Positions 1-8,877 of a stretch of DNA of 33,602 bases are shown piece by piece; within the stretch, counting starts at the first letter, position 1; every line of letters begins with the position of its first letter. The stretch covers positions 1 through 33,602 of the forward strand of contig JAPLPS010000077.1 of NCBI GenBank assembly GCA_026400075.1. The letters run 5' to 3'. The position numbers were made by a program, and so were the translations under genes. Source of the DNA: Polaromonas sp. (GTDB lineage Bacteria; Pseudomonadota; Gammaproteobacteria; Burkholderiales; Burkholderiaceae_C). The notes beneath the pieces are model-generated. The model was given only the letters and a program-made list of their open reading frames with translations, was not told the origin of the DNA and did no database searches.

Positions 1-825
1 GACGCCGTCGGCACCGGCAAAGTCGTCTTCTTTGCCGCTTCGTTCGTCTTTGAGGCGTATCTTGACGCCATTGTTCAGGAAACTCAGCTCGCGCAGCCGC
101 TTGCTGAGGATTTCGTAATGGAAATCGTTGTTTTCCTTGAAGATGTCGGTGTCGGGTAAAAAATGGACTTCGGTGCCGCGCTTGTCGGTTTCGCCCATGA
201 CTTTCATCGGCGAGACTTCGATGCCGCCCACGTTTTCCACAAGGCGGTTTTGCACAAAACCGCGTGAAAATTCCATGACGTGGACCTTGCCGTCGCGCCG
301 GATCGTCAGGCGCAGCATTTTGGACAGCGCGTTGACGCAGCTCACGCCCACGCCGTGCAGGCCGCCCGAGACTTTGTAGCTGTTCTGGTTGAATTTACCG
401 CCTGCGTGCAGTTCGGTCAGGGCGATTTCGGCGGCGGAGCGCTTGGGCTCGTGCTTGTCATCCATCTTCACGCCGGTCGGGATGCCGCGCCCGTTATCGA
501 CCACGCTGATCGAATTGTCGGTGTGGATGGTGACCATGATGTCGTCGCAGTGGCCCGCCAGCGACTCGTCGATGGAGTTATCCACAACCTCGAACACCAG
601 ATGGTGCAAGCCGGTGCCGTCGGACGTGTCGCCGATGTACATGCCGGGGCGCTTGCGCACGGCTTCCAGCCCTTCGAGGATCTGGATCGAGCCTTCGCCG
701 TAGGCTTCGGACGCCCCGGCCTGATTCGTGTCGATTTTGGGCTGGAAGTTGGAGCTTTCCTCGCCCGCCGTGCCGTCCGTGACGTGGACTTGATCGGCGC
801 CGTTTGGTGTGTTGTCTTCAGTCAT
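1..825 (-). CDS. gyrB: DNA gyrase subunit B, N-terminal part (cut by window edge)
   Basis: This is the N-terminal 275 codons of the ATPase subunit of DNA gyrase, which introduces negative supercoils into DNA. The frame is open from the ATG at 825 to the window edge. The GHKL ATPase elements are visible: the N-box E79-V-V-D-N83, the VVDNGRGIP box and the GGLHGVG lid glycines. They are preceded by the family block [11 protein letters not shown] around residues 57-67. The first 40 residues are a polar, non-conserved extension. A GGAGA stretch lies about 10 nt before the ATG. The gene follows dnaN directly with no recF between them, which is usual for Burkholderiales. Only the C-terminal toprim portion is missing, because it lies outside the window. 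Identity is certain. Confidence 0.97.
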   Translation of the reverse strand, partial: MTEDNTPNGADQVHVTDGTAGEESSNFQPKIDTNQAGASEAYGEGSIQILEGLEAVRKRPGMYIGDTSDGTGLHHLVFEVVDNSIDESLAGHCDDIMVTIHTDNSISVVDNGRGIPTGVKMDDKHEPKRSAAEIALTELHAGGKFNQNSYKVSGGLHGVGVSCVNALSKMLRLTIRRDGKVHVMEFSRGFVQNRLVENVGGIEVSPMKVMGETDKRGTEVHFLPDTDIFKENNDFHYEILSKRLRELSFLNNGVKIRLKDERSGKEDDFAGADGV

Positions 826-865
826 GGCTCAGTTGTCTCCAATTTCTTCAATCTCTTGAATGACC

Positions 866-889
866 AAACCCGCGAAGCGTCGCGGGTTT
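866..889 (-). terminator. hairpin between dnaN and gyrB
   Basis: A perfect 10-bp stem (AAACCCGCGA / TCGCGGGTTT) closes a 4-nt loop in the 103-bp gap between dnaN and gyrB. On the minus strand the 3' arm ends in only three Ts, so termination may be partial. It could attenuate dnaN read-through into gyrB. The structure is seen; the function is inferred. Confidence 0.5.
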
Positions 890-928
890 GTCTCTTGCTT
901 CAGGCGTTTTTTGCGCGCTTCAGTGCGC

Positions 929-2035
929 TTAAATCCGCATCGGCATCACAACGTACTTGAACGCCGTGTTGTCGGGAATCGTCAGCAGCGCCGAGCTGTT
1001 CGAGTCGGCCAGCTCGATTTTCACCAGATCCTGGTTCATGTTGTTCAGCGCGTCGATCAGGTAGGTGACGTTAAAGCCGATTTCAATCGCCGGGCCGTCG
1101 TAGTCAATGTCGAGCTCGTCCATCGCCTCTTCCTGCTCGGCGTTGTTCGAGGCGACGCGCAGCGTGCCCGGCTCGATGTTCAGGCGCACGCCCTTGAACT
1201 TTTCGCTGGTCAAAATGGCGGTGCGCTGCAGGCTGCGCAGCAGCGGCTCACGGCCCAGCGTGATGATGTTCTTGTGGTTGCGCGGAATCACGCGGTTGTA
1301 ATCGGGGAACTTGCCCTCGACCAGCTTGGTGACGAATTCCATGCCTTCAAAGCTGAACTTGGCCTGGTTGCCGGCAAACTGCATTTCAATCGCGCCTTCC
1401 TTGTCGCTGAGCAGGCGCTGCATTTCCAGCACCGTCTTGCGCGGCAGGATCACTTCCTGCTTGGGCACTTCCACGTCCAGCGTCGCCGACGAAAACGCCA
1501 GCCGGTGGCCGTCAGTCGCCACGAGGCTCAATTGCTTGCCTTCGGCGACAAACAAAATGCCGTTCAGGTAGTAGCGGATGTCATGCACGGCCATCGCAAA
1601 CGACACCTGGTTCAGCAGCTCTTTCAGCACCTTTTGCGGCACCGAGAAGGTCGGGCCAAAGCTGGCCGCTTCCTGCACCAGCGGAAAGTCCTCGGCGGGC
1701 AGCGTCTGCAGCGTGAAGCGGCTCTTGCCGCCTTTCAAAATCAGCTTGTTCTGCGCCGATTCGAGCGACACGGTCTGGTCGCTCGGCATCGAGCGCAGGA
1801 TGTCGATCAGCTTGCGCGCGCCGACGGTGGTGGCAAAGTCGCCCTCGTCGCCGTCGAGTTCGGCGCTGGTGCGGATCTGGATTTCCAGATCGCTGGTGGT
1901 CAGCTGCAGCTGCGCGCCGGTTTTGCGGATCAGCACATTGGCCAGAATCGGCAGGGTGTGGCGGCGCTCGACAATCCCGGCGACCGATTGCAACACGGCC
2001 AGAAATTTGTCTTGTGTGGCTTTAAGAACAATCAT
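929..2035 (-). CDS. dnaN: DNA polymerase III beta subunit (sliding clamp)
   Basis: This 368-residue protein has the usual length for the beta clamp, which encircles DNA and tethers DNA polymerase III. It begins MIVLKATQDKFLAVLQSVAG and ends with the family C-terminus PMRI, as in other DnaN proteins. The internal segments RYYLNGILF and ATDGHRLA match the clamp fold. An AGGAAAAAA ribosome-binding site sits just upstream of the ATG at 2035. The gene lies 79 nt downstream of dnaA on the same strand and is probably co-transcribed with it. Nothing in it looks disrupted. Confidence 0.98.
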   Translation of the reverse strand: MIVLKATQDKFLAVLQSVAGIVERRHTLPILANVLIRKTGAQLQLTTSDLEIQIRTSAELDGDEGDFATTVGARKLIDILRSMPSDQTVSLESAQNKLILKGGKSRFTLQTLPAEDFPLVQEAASFGPTFSVPQKVLKELLNQVSFAMAVHDIRYYLNGILFVAEGKQLSLVATDGHRLAFSSATLDVEVPKQEVILPRKTVLEMQRLLSDKEGAIEMQFAGNQAKFSFEGMEFVTKLVEGKFPDYNRVIPRNHKNIITLGREPLLRSLQRTAILTSEKFKGVRLNIEPGTLRVASNNAEQEEAMDELDIDYDGPAIEIGFNVTYLIDALNNMNQDLVKIELADSNSSALLTIPDNTAFKYVVMPMRI

Positions 2036-2114
2036 TTTTTTCCTCAGTCTTTCTCTTCAATGCTTCATTTTTTCAGGGTGCGTCAAGCAGCAGGCGTCCA
2101 TTGTCAACTGCTTC

Positions 2115-3509
2115 TCAGCCTTTGAGTGTTTGTTCCAGCACATGCAGTTGCTGGTTCAGTTCGCTGAGCAGCTTGCGCTCAGCGACTATTTTGCGCACCG
2201 CGTACAACACCGTCGTGTGGTCACGCCCGCCAAACAGCTCGCCGATTTCGGGCAGGCTTTTTTGCGTCAGCTCCTTGGCCAGGTACATCGCAATCTGGCG
2301 CGGCCGCACGATGTTGGCCGGGCGCTTTTTCGAGTGCATGTCGGCGATTTTTATTTTGTAAAAATCCGCTACAGTTTTCTGGATGTTTTCCACCGAGATC
2401 TGCCGGTTCTGGATCGACAGCAGATCGCGCAGCGAGTCGCGCGCCAGCTGGATCGACAAATCCTTGTGATTGAAGCGCGAGTAGGCGAGCATTTTGCGCA
2501 GTGCGCCTTCGAGCTCGCGCACGTTGGAACGCACATTCTTGGCGACAAAAAACGCCACATCTTCGGGCAGGATCGCGCCCTCGGCATCGGCCTTGCGGAT
2601 CAGGATGGCGACGCGCATTTCCAGCTCCGGCGGCTCAATCGCCACCGTCAGGCCGGAGTCAAAGCGTGACACCAGGCGCTCGTGGATGTCGCTCAGGCCC
2701 TTCGGATAGGTGTCGCTGGTCATCACGATGTGCGATTTTTTCGCCAGCAGCGCTTCAAAGGCGTTGAAAAACTCTTCCTGGGTGCGGTCTTTGTTCGCCA
2801 GAAACTGCACATCGTCGATCAGCAGCAGATCGAGCGCGTGGTAGCGCGCCTTGAAGTCCTCGAAAGTCTTGCGCTGGTAAGCCTTGACAACGTCCGAGAC
2901 AAACTGCTCGGCGTGGATGTACAGCACCTTGGCGGCCGGGTTGTCGGCGAGCAGCTTGTTGCCGATGGCGTGCATCAGGTGGGTTTTGCCCAGACCGACG
3001 CCGCCGTAAATGAACAAAGGGTTGTACAGCTGGCCCAGGCTGTTGGCCACATGCAGCGCGGCGGCGCGCCCCATGCGGTTGGCTGTGCCCTCAATCAGCG
3101 TGTCAAAGGTCAGCGCCGAGTTGAGTCGGCTCTTGAAGACGGTTTTGGGCTTTTCCTCGGGCGCGCTGACGGGGGCGGGCTCGGCCGCGCCGACCGGTTC
3201 AAACTTTCTGACCTGCGCCTCGGCCTTGACCGGCGCCTCGCGCGGGGCCAGGATCAGCTCGATGGGCACTCGCTGGCCAGCGACTTTTTCCAGCAGGGCG
3301 GTGATGCGGGTCGCGTACTGGGCCCTGACCCAGTCGAGTTTGAAGCGGTTTCCGACCTGCACCGTCGCCTTGGACAGGTCTGGCGCGATGTTGACCACCA
3401 GCGGGCGAATCCAGGTGTTGAACTGCTGCTCGGGCAGCTCCTGGGCCAGAAATTCAACGCAAATTTGCCACAAACCGGGACTCACGGTACGCACGGAAGC
3501 CTTGCTCAT
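2115..3509 (-). CDS. dnaA: chromosomal replication initiator protein DnaA
   Basis: This is the initiator ATPase that binds DnaA boxes at oriC and opens the duplex. At 464 residues its length is normal. Domain I covers about residues 1-85 and starts with a W-x-x-C helix. A charged, Pro/Ala-rich linker runs from about 90 to 125. The AAA+ domain carries Walker A GGVGLGKT (169-176) and a Walker B block LLLIDDVQF near 235. Domain IV ends with the DNA-binding signature [11 protein letters not shown] near 427. The gene reads away from the origin region at 3510-4020. Its likely promoter (3586-3615) overlaps a perfect DnaA box, which suggests autorepression. Confidence 0.98.
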   Translation of the reverse strand: MSKASVRTVSPGLWQICVEFLAQELPEQQFNTWIRPLVVNIAPDLSKATVQVGNRFKLDWVRAQYATRITALLEKVAGQRVPIELILAPREAPVKAEAQVRKFEPVGAAEPAPVSAPEEKPKTVFKSRLNSALTFDTLIEGTANRMGRAAALHVANSLGQLYNPLFIYGGVGLGKTHLMHAIGNKLLADNPAAKVLYIHAEQFVSDVVKAYQRKTFEDFKARYHALDLLLIDDVQFLANKDRTQEEFFNAFEALLAKKSHIVMTSDTYPKGLSDIHERLVSRFDSGLTVAIEPPELEMRVAILIRKADAEGAILPEDVAFFVAKNVRSNVRELEGALRKMLAYSRFNHKDLSIQLARDSLRDLLSIQNRQISVENIQKTVADFYKIKIADMHSKKRPANIVRPRQIAMYLAKELTQKSLPEIGELFGGRDHTTVLYAVRKIVAERKLLSELNQQLHVLEQTLKG

Positions 3510-3585
3510 GACCGTTTTGGAGCGCGATGCTGGGGCAAAGCGACACCGGGTCGCTTGTGGAGATTGTTAATTTTAGGCACCCGCA

Positions 3586-3615
3586 ATTGTAGTCGGGGCG
3601 CCGAGTTATCCACAA
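3586..3615 (-). promoter_or_regulatory. probable dnaA promoter overlapping a DnaA box
   Basis: On the minus strand a -35-like TTGTGG (3615-3610) and a -10-like TACAAT (3591-3586) are separated by 18 bp, about 80 bp before the dnaA start. The -35 element lies inside the perfect DnaA box at 3606-3614, so DnaA binding would block it. The spacing and overlap are seen; the activity is inferred. Confidence 0.55.
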
Positions 3616-4020
3616 GCCGAAGGCCTTCCCAGGCTGGCTTTCTGGCGTCGAAAAAGGCGTTTTGACGCGGCTGCAGGGCCGCCAAAAGCACCCAAAAAAG
3701 ACCAAATTGGCGGTGAAAACACCCACATTCAGGCTCAAAAGAGGCTCTCAAAAAAGAGTTTTCCGCTGGGCTGAAACCGCCTCAAAAGCCTGTGGATAAA
3801 CCTGTGGATAACTCCGGGATAACTTTTGAGTTATCCACAGATTTGCGGAGCAAAGGCAAGTTGTTCATATTTCATCCACCGATTTTCCACCGCTTTTACA
3901 CAGGGTTATGCACCGGTCAAGTCATTGATTCTAAAAGAAAAAAGGTAGTTATCCACAGAAAATACCTCCCCTCTACTACTACTACTATCTTTATATTAAA
4001 GAATTAAGAAGATAAGAGAG
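3600..4020. other. oriC: chromosomal replication origin (oriC)
   Basis: The region between dnaA and rpmH holds five exact TTATCCACA DnaA boxes. Three are on plus (3606-3614, 3831-3839, 3949-3957) and two on minus (3791-3799 and 3803-3811, 12 bp apart). A weaker box-like TTATGCACC lies at 3906-3914. To the right of the last box come a C-rich spacer (3962-3972), five CTA triplets (3973-3987) and a strongly AT-rich stretch (3988-4015) that suits a DNA-unwinding element. This is standard oriC architecture next to dnaA. The exact limits are approximate. Confidence 0.93.
3973..3987 (-). repeat. 5x CTA/TAG tract, DnaA-trio candidate
   Basis: Five perfect CTA triplets on plus read as 3'-GAT repeats on the complementary strand. 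They begin 15 bp after the DnaA box at 3949-3957 and directly abut the AT-rich element. This is the order described for DnaA-trio basal unwinding systems: box, GC-rich spacer, trios, AT-rich DNA. The sequence is seen; the role is inferred from the family of origins. Confidence 0.7.
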
Positions 4021-4281
4021 CTGACAAAAAATCGCTGAAATTTCGGGGAAAGGCTGCGCAGGTTAGCTCAATTTTGACTGACTTGCAGCAAGATTTGGCG
4101 TTGCAGCCGATTTGTTTTTCAGCGGACTGATTTCTTCGGCCTGCGCTGCCGAGGGTCGGCGCTCGACCTGACCCATCAAAGCCTGCCCGCCGCGCTTTTT
4201 TTTGGTGACCGGCTGGCCCGTTTGTTCGGCCCATGCCGTGCCGCCGTCTGGCGCTGAATTGGTTTTTGATGGCTCAACGGG
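4021..4281. other. intergenic DNA between oriC and the rpmH promoter
   Basis: Nothing recognisable was found here. There is no further exact DnaA box and no credible coding frame. The short open frames on both strands have no ribosome-binding site and no family resemblance. Confidence 0.4.
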
Positions 4282-4309
4282 TTGCCAGGATGGAGAAATC
4301 TGTGATAAT
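4282..4309 (+). promoter_or_regulatory. probable rpmH-rnpA promoter
   Basis: TTGCCA (4282-4287) and GATAAT (4304-4309) are separated by 16 bp and point toward rpmH about 200 bp downstream. The resulting leader would be long, as is common for rpmH. This is a consensus match only. Confidence 0.5.
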
Positions 4310-4515
4310 CACGGGTTTTCTCGATTCGTAGCGGCTTGCTGCTGCCTGCGGGTGGCCTTGAATTTTTCTCAGGCCGCTGCAGGTGTTGGCCAAGTTCCCG
4401 AGACTTGCCAGAACGGCTGTGTTGAACAGCTTCCCCAGAATCATTCGAATCGCCTCCGTGCAGCTTTGCCGCTGAGCGGCCCGTAACACGCCCGAGAGGG
4501 CCAGCAGGATTTACC

Positions 4516-4650
4516 ATGAAACGCACCTACCAACCTTCCAAAGTCAAGCGCGCACGCACCCACGGTTTTCTGACCCGCATGAAAACGCGCGGTGGCCGCG
4601 CCGTCATCGCTGCACGCCGCGCCAAAGGCCGCAAGCGTCTGGCTGTCTAA
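4516..4650 (+). CDS. rpmH: 50S ribosomal protein L34
   Basis: This is a 44-residue, highly basic protein of the large ribosomal subunit. It starts [18 protein letters not shown] and ends KGRKRLAV, the complete and nearly invariant L34 sequence. It is the first gene of the conserved plus-strand cluster rpmH-rnpA-yidD-yidC, facing away from dnaA across the origin. Length and both ends match the family, so the identification is secure. Confidence 0.98.
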   Translation: MKRTYQPSKVKRARTHGFLTRMKTRGGRAVIAARRAKGRKRLAV

Positions 4651-4707
4651 GCTGGTTTTCGGCAACGATTGGCTTGTGGACTGCTCTTGAGCGAATGCTT
4701 GGCGCCA

Positions 4708-5118
4708 GTGCAACGGCTTAAAACCCGGCCCCAGTTTCAGGCTGCGCTGGCGGGGTCTATGGTTGCCAAAACCACGCATTTCGCATTGCACCGCAATGCG
4801 CTGGAGGCCAGGCCCGCCACCGTGCCGCCTGAAGCTTCTGCAAAAGCGCCCGCGCTGTTCGGCGTGCAAGCGATGTGGATAGGCGCCATGGTGCCTAAAC
4901 GCTGGGCCAAAAGGGCGGTGACCCGCAACGCCATCAAGCGACAGATTTACGCCGTGAGCGCTGATTTTGCCGATCAGTACCCGCAGGCCGCTTTTGTCGT
5001 TCGCCTGCGCCGGGCTTTTCCCCGCACCGAGTTTGTCAGCGCCGTCTCCGAGCCGCTCCGCCAGGCCGTGCGCGCCGAAGTCCAGGCCTTGATGCGCGCC
5101 GGTGCAAAAGCCCCATGA
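4708..5118 (+). CDS. rnpA: ribonuclease P protein component
   Basis: This is the protein subunit of RNase P, which assists the catalytic RNA in removing 5' leaders from pre-tRNAs. The opening QRLKTRPQFQAALAG and the signature block KRWAKRAVTRNAIKRQIY (an RNR-type motif near residue 75) are clear. The start is uncertain. GTG 4708 aligns with the usual family N-terminus, while in-frame TTG codons at 4669, 4687 and 4699 would add 3-13 residues. None has a strong ribosome-binding site. The gene follows rpmH by under 60 nt, and its stop overlaps the yidD start by 4 nt, which implies translational coupling. Confidence 0.93.
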   Translation: MQRLKTRPQFQAALAGSMVAKTTHFALHRNALEARPATVPPEASAKAPALFGVQAMWIGAMVPKRWAKRAVTRNAIKRQIYAVSADFADQYPQAAFVVRLRRAFPRTEFVSAVSEPLRQAVRAEVQALMRAGAKAP

Positions 5119-5432
5119 AACCCCTTTTTTCCGTCTTGGTGCATCTGCCGCAACACCTGCTGATGGCGCTGGTCAAGGGCTATCGCCTGCTGCTTAGCCC
5201 GTGGCTGGGTTCGTCTTGCCGGTTTGAGCCGACATGCTCGGCTTATTCGCTGCAGGCCTTGCAGCAGCACGGCGCTGCCATCGGAAGCTATCTCACGCTG
5301 CGCCGCCTGGGGCGCTGCCAGCCTTGGTGCGAAGGCGGTCACGATCCGGTGCCGCCCTGCCAGTCAGCCTCTTTTTTCAGCCGCCTGCTCACGCCAGCGG
5401 TTTCCCCTCCTTCTAAAAAGACGCCGTCATGA
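5115..5432 (+). CDS. yidD: membrane protein insertion efficiency factor YidD
   Basis: This small (105-residue) inner-membrane-associated protein helps YidC insert and process membrane proteins. The diagnostic block around residues 20-50 is present: KGYRLLLSPWLGSSCRFEPTC followed by SAYSLQAL, including the conserved cysteines. The C-terminal 20 residues are Ser/Pro-rich and look variable. Both ends overlap neighbours by 4 nt (ATGA junctions with rnpA and yidC), so the three genes are probably translated as a coupled unit. Confidence 0.94.
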   Translation: MKPLFSVLVHLPQHLLMALVKGYRLLLSPWLGSSCRFEPTCSAYSLQALQQHGAAIGSYLTLRRLGRCQPWCEGGHDPVPPCQSASFFSRLLTPAVSPPSKKTPS

Positions 5433-7126
5433 ACGACATCCGCCGCACCATCTTGTGGGTGATTTTTGGCTTTTCCATGATCTTGTTGTGGGACCAGTGG
5501 CAGGTTTTTAACGGCAAGAAAGCCACCTTTTTCCCTGCCAGCACGCCAGCTGCCGTGAGCGCGCCCGCCTCCAGCGCGTCTGGCGCCGTGCCTTCGCCAG
5601 TCCTCGGCGCCGCGCCGGGTTCACCGGCGGCCGTGCCGACAGGCACGCCATCGGCGGCCTCCTCGGCGGCCAAAGAGCGTGTGGTGGTCAACAGCGACGT
5701 GCTGTCGCTGACCTTTGACAGCGAAGGCGGAACGCTGGTTCAGACCGGATTCAAAAAGTACAAGGATCAGGCCGACAAGGCGCAGGATTTTGTGCTGCTC
5801 GACGAGAGCGTGAACCGCGTTTATGTGGCCCAGACCGGCTTGATCGCTGGCGGCACCGGCACCGCGTTGCCGACCCACAAAACGCTGATGAAGCTGGTTC
5901 CCGGCGAACGCAGTCTGAAGGACGGGCAAAACGAGCTGCAGGTCAAATTCGAGTCGGCCGATGTTGGCGGCGTCAAGCTGGTCAAAACCTACACCGTCAA
6001 GCGCGGCGCTTACGACGTGGCCGTGCGCCACGAGGTGATCAACACCGGCAGCGCGCCCGTCGCGCCGCAGCTCTACCTGCAGCTGGTGCGCGACGGCAAC
6101 AAGCCGCCCGGCGAGTCCTCGTTTTACTCGACCTTCACCGGCCCGGCGATCTACACCGAAGCCAAAAAATACCAGAAGGTTGAATTCAAGGACATCGAAA
6201 ACAACAAGGTCGATGTGGAAAAGCAGGCCAGCAACGGTTACGTGGCGATGGTGCAGCATTACTTTGCCTCCGCCTGGATCTTGCCCGATGGCATGAAACG
6301 CGACCTGTTCCTGCGCAAGGTGGACAACAACCTGTATTCCGTCGGCATGATCACGTCGCTGGAGGCCATCGCGCCCGGTGCGAGCAAGACCATCGACGCA
6401 AAATTCTTCGTCGGCCCGCAGGAAGAAAAAGTCCTCGAAGCGCTGGCGCCCGGCCTGGAGCTGGTCAAGGACTATGGCTGGCTGACGATTCTGGCCAAGC
6501 CGCTGTACTGGCTGCTCGACAAGCTGCACAGCTTTATTCAGAACTGGGGCTGGTCCATCATGGCGCTGGTGCTGCTGCTGAAAATCACTTTTTACTGGCT
6601 CAACGCCAAGGCTTACGCCAGCATGGCCAAAATGAAGGCCGTGAATCCGAAAATCATGGAAATGCGCGAGCGTCTCAAAGACAAGCCGCAGGAAATGCAG
6701 CAGGCGATGATGAAGCTCTACCGTGAGGAAAAGGTCAACCCGGTGGGCGGCTGCTTCCCGATCATGATCCAGATTCCGGTGTTTATTGCGCTGTACTGGG
6801 TGCTTCTGTCCAGCGTCGAAATGCGCAATGCGCCGTGGATTTTGTGGATTCACGATTTGTCGGCCAAGGATCCGCTGTTCATCCTGCCGGTCATCATGAC
6901 GCTGACAACGCTGCTGCAGACGGCGCTGAACCCCGCGCCGCCGGATCCGATGCAGGCCAAGATGATGTGGTTCATGCCGCTGATCTTCAGCGTGATGTTC
7001 TTTGCCTTCCCGGCCGGTCTGGTGCTGTACTGGATCACCAACAACATCCTGTCGATTACCCAGCAGTGGGTGATCAACACCCGGATGGGCGTGCCGCCGC
7101 AGTTCAACCTGCCGAAGTTTAAATAA
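5429..7126 (+). CDS. yidC: membrane protein insertase YidC
   Basis: This 565-residue inner-membrane insertase and chaperone acts with or without SecYEG. An N-terminal anchor (about residues 7-25, TILWVIFGFSMILLW) is followed by an Ala/Pro-rich linker and the large periplasmic beta domain (about 75-340). The conserved five-helix C-terminal core runs from about 355 to 550. It includes the segments NPVGGCFPIMIQIPVFIALY and LVLYWITNNILSITQQW that mark Oxa1/YidC proteins. It starts inside the yidD stop (ATGA) and is followed within 10 nt by a strong hairpin. Length is typical of proteobacterial YidC. Confidence 0.98.
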   Translation: MNDIRRTILWVIFGFSMILLWDQWQVFNGKKATFFPASTPAAVSAPASSASGAVPSPVLGAAPGSPAAVPTGTPSAASSAAKERVVVNSDVLSLTFDSEGGTLVQTGFKKYKDQADKAQDFVLLDESVNRVYVAQTGLIAGGTGTALPTHKTLMKLVPGERSLKDGQNELQVKFESADVGGVKLVKTYTVKRGAYDVAVRHEVINTGSAPVAPQLYLQLVRDGNKPPGESSFYSTFTGPAIYTEAKKYQKVEFKDIENNKVDVEKQASNGYVAMVQHYFASAWILPDGMKRDLFLRKVDNNLYSVGMITSLEAIAPGASKTIDAKFFVGPQEEKVLEALAPGLELVKDYGWLTILAKPLYWLLDKLHSFIQNWGWSIMALVLLLKITFYWLNAKAYASMAKMKAVNPKIMEMRERLKDKPQEMQQAMMKLYREEKVNPVGGCFPIMIQIPVFIALYWVLLSSVEMRNAPWILWIHDLSAKDPLFILPVIMTLTTLLQTALNPAPPDPMQAKMMWFMPLIFSVMFFAFPAGLVLYWITNNILSITQQWVINTRMGVPPQFNLPKFK

Positions 7127-7132
7127 GCTAAA

Positions 7133-7155
7133 AAAGGGCCGCTCAGCGGCCCTTT
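7133..7155 (+). terminator. terminator after yidC
   Basis: A perfect 10-bp stem (AAAGGGCCGC / GCGGCCCTTT) with a TCA loop starts 7 nt after the yidC stop. The Ts are part of the stem and the tail beyond is short. It sits only 18 nt before the mnmE start, so it may reduce read-through into mnmE. Confidence 0.7.
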
Positions 7156-7172
7156 AACATGGTGCCCCTCGC

Positions 7173-8633
7173 ATGCTGGCTCGTCATCATCATCCCATTA
7201 CCGCCATTGCCACGGCGCCCGGTCGCGGCGCGGTCGGCATCGTGCGGATGTCTGGCGCGCAGCTGGCGCCGGTCATTGCGGCCCTCTGTGGCCGGGCGCT
7301 GACACCGCGCCAAGCCAGCTATTTGCCTTTTTGCGATGCGCAGGGGCAGGTGATCGACAAGGGACTGGCGATTTATTTCCCTGCGCCGCATTCGTACACC
7401 GGCGAAGACGTGCTGGAGCTGCAAGCGCACGGCGGCCCGGTCGTGCTGCAACTGCTGCTGGCGCGCTGCCTGGAGGCCGGTGCGGCGCTGAACCCGGCCA
7501 CCGGCCAGCCCTGGCTGCCGGGACTGCGCCTGGCCCAGCCGGGCGAGTTCACCGAGCGCGCTTTTCTGAACGACAAAATCGACCTGGCCCAGGCCGAAGG
7601 CATTGCCGACCTGATCGACGCCAGCACCGAAACGGCGGCGCGCTCGGCGGCACGCTCGATGTCGGGCGAGTTTTCGCAGGCCGTCAACCAGCTGCTGGAG
7701 CAACTGATCCACCTGCGCATGCTCGTCGAAGCCACGCTGGATTTTCCGGAAGAAGACATCGACTTTTTGCAGCAGGCCGACGCGCGCGGCCAATTGCTGC
7801 GCCTGCAGGCGACGCTCGCAGCCGTGATGCGGCGCGCCACGCAGGGCGCGATCCTGCGCGAAGGCATCAAGGTGGTGATCGCCGGCCAGCCCAATGTCGG
7901 CAAAAGCTCGCTGCTGAACGCGCTGGCGGGCGCCGAGCTGGCCATCGTCACGCCGATTGCCGGCACCACGCGCGACAAGGTCTCGCAGCTGATCCAGATC
8001 GAGGGCGTGCCGCTGCATGTGGTCGATACGGCCGGGCTGCGCGAGGCGCTCGACGAGGTTGAAAAAATCGGCGTGCAGCGCGCCTGGGGCGAAATCGAAA
8101 GCGCCGACGCGGTGCTGTTTCTGCACGACCTGACCCGGCAAAATGCGAGCGAGGCGGCTGGCCTGGCCAATGAAACTTCTGCGGATGAGGCTTCTTGTTA
8201 TCTGGCCGATGAGGCCGCTCTGGCCCGCGCGCTGGCCGAAAAACTGCCGAAAAACACCCCCGTCATCGATGTCTGGAACAAGGCCGACAGCGCCCCGGCC
8301 GGGGTGCTGGCGCAAGTGAAAAACGGCGTGCTGATCTCCGCCAAGACTGGCGCCGGTTTGCAAAGTCTGCGCGAAAAACTGCTGCAGGTGGTCGGCTGGC
8401 AGGCCGCGCCTGAAGGTGTGTTCATGGCCCGCGAGCGCCATGTGCGGGCCTTGCACCGGGTTCAAGAGCAACTGGAAACCGCCGATGCCCAGCTCAACGC
8501 CACCCGCCCGGCGCTGGACTTGCTGGCCGAAGACCTGCGCCAGGCGCAATTGAGCCTGAGCGAAATCACCGGCGCCTTCAGCTCGGATGACCTGCTGGGC
8601 GAGATTTTTTCCCGGTTCTGCATCGGCAAATAA
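7173..8633 (+). CDS. mnmE: tRNA uridine-5-carboxymethylaminomethyl modification GTPase MnmE
   Basis: Together with MnmG this GTPase modifies the wobble U34 of certain tRNAs. The 486-residue protein has the folate-binding N-terminal domain ([20 protein letters not shown]), a helical middle domain and an inserted G domain. The G domain carries Walker [10 protein letters not shown] (238-246), TTRD and DTAG boxes and an NKAD specificity motif. It ends in the required FCIGK with catalytic Cys483. The G domain contains an Ala/Glu-rich stretch after HDLTRQ that is longer than in Escherichia coli. There is no clear ribosome-binding site before the ATG. The gene closes the conserved origin cluster. 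Confidence 0.97.
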   Translation: MLARHHHPITAIATAPGRGAVGIVRMSGAQLAPVIAALCGRALTPRQASYLPFCDAQGQVIDKGLAIYFPAPHSYTGEDVLELQAHGGPVVLQLLLARCLEAGAALNPATGQPWLPGLRLAQPGEFTERAFLNDKIDLAQAEGIADLIDASTETAARSAARSMSGEFSQAVNQLLEQLIHLRMLVEATLDFPEEDIDFLQQADARGQLLRLQATLAAVMRRATQGAILREGIKVVIAGQPNVGKSSLLNALAGAELAIVTPIAGTTRDKVSQLIQIEGVPLHVVDTAGLREALDEVEKIGVQRAWGEIESADAVLFLHDLTRQNASEAAGLANETSADEASCYLADEAALARALAEKLPKNTPVIDVWNKADSAPAGVLAQVKNGVLISAKTGAGLQSLREKLLQVVGWQAAPEGVFMARERHVRALHRVQEQLETADAQLNATRPALDLLAEDLRQAQLSLSEITGAFSSDDLLGEIFSRFCIGK

Positions 8634-8877
8634 GCCAGCGGCACTGCTTTTCAAGGCGGCCGCACTAAGCGGTGGCAGCAGGAAATGACGCTGATGAGGT
8701 TGCTAAAAAGCTGAAAAAGCCAGTTTGATGATTTTTTTCAAGAAAAATTGTCCAACAATTGGATACATTCGTGCTTGAATTGAACGTGCTGGTCCGGCGA
8801 CCACGGCAAGCTCCATTTCCAGTCACGACCTATCCTCCTTAGCTGAAGGGGATATTTTTCAAAAGAACCCTCTGAAC
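8634..8877. other. intergenic region after mnmE
   Basis: This gap is more AT-rich than the flanking genes. It contains a small dyad, AATTGTCCAACAATT (6-bp arms around CCA), near 8745-8760. No convincing terminator or promoter pair was identified. The dyad could be an operator for the downstream gene, but nothing else supports that. Confidence 0.3.

Noticed and set aside
860-2125. Long plus-strand open frame opposite dnaN
   Set aside because: It is a GC-driven antisense shadow, rich in His/Arg/Gln/Val, with no family resemblance; dnaN on minus is unambiguous.
4202-4486. Open frames between oriC and rpmH
   Set aside because: They have no ribosome-binding site or recognisable protein; the region holds the rpmH leader and promoter.
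5621-6853. 410-codon minus-strand open frame opposite yidC
   Set aside because: It is an antisense shadow; yidC has full-length family similarity.
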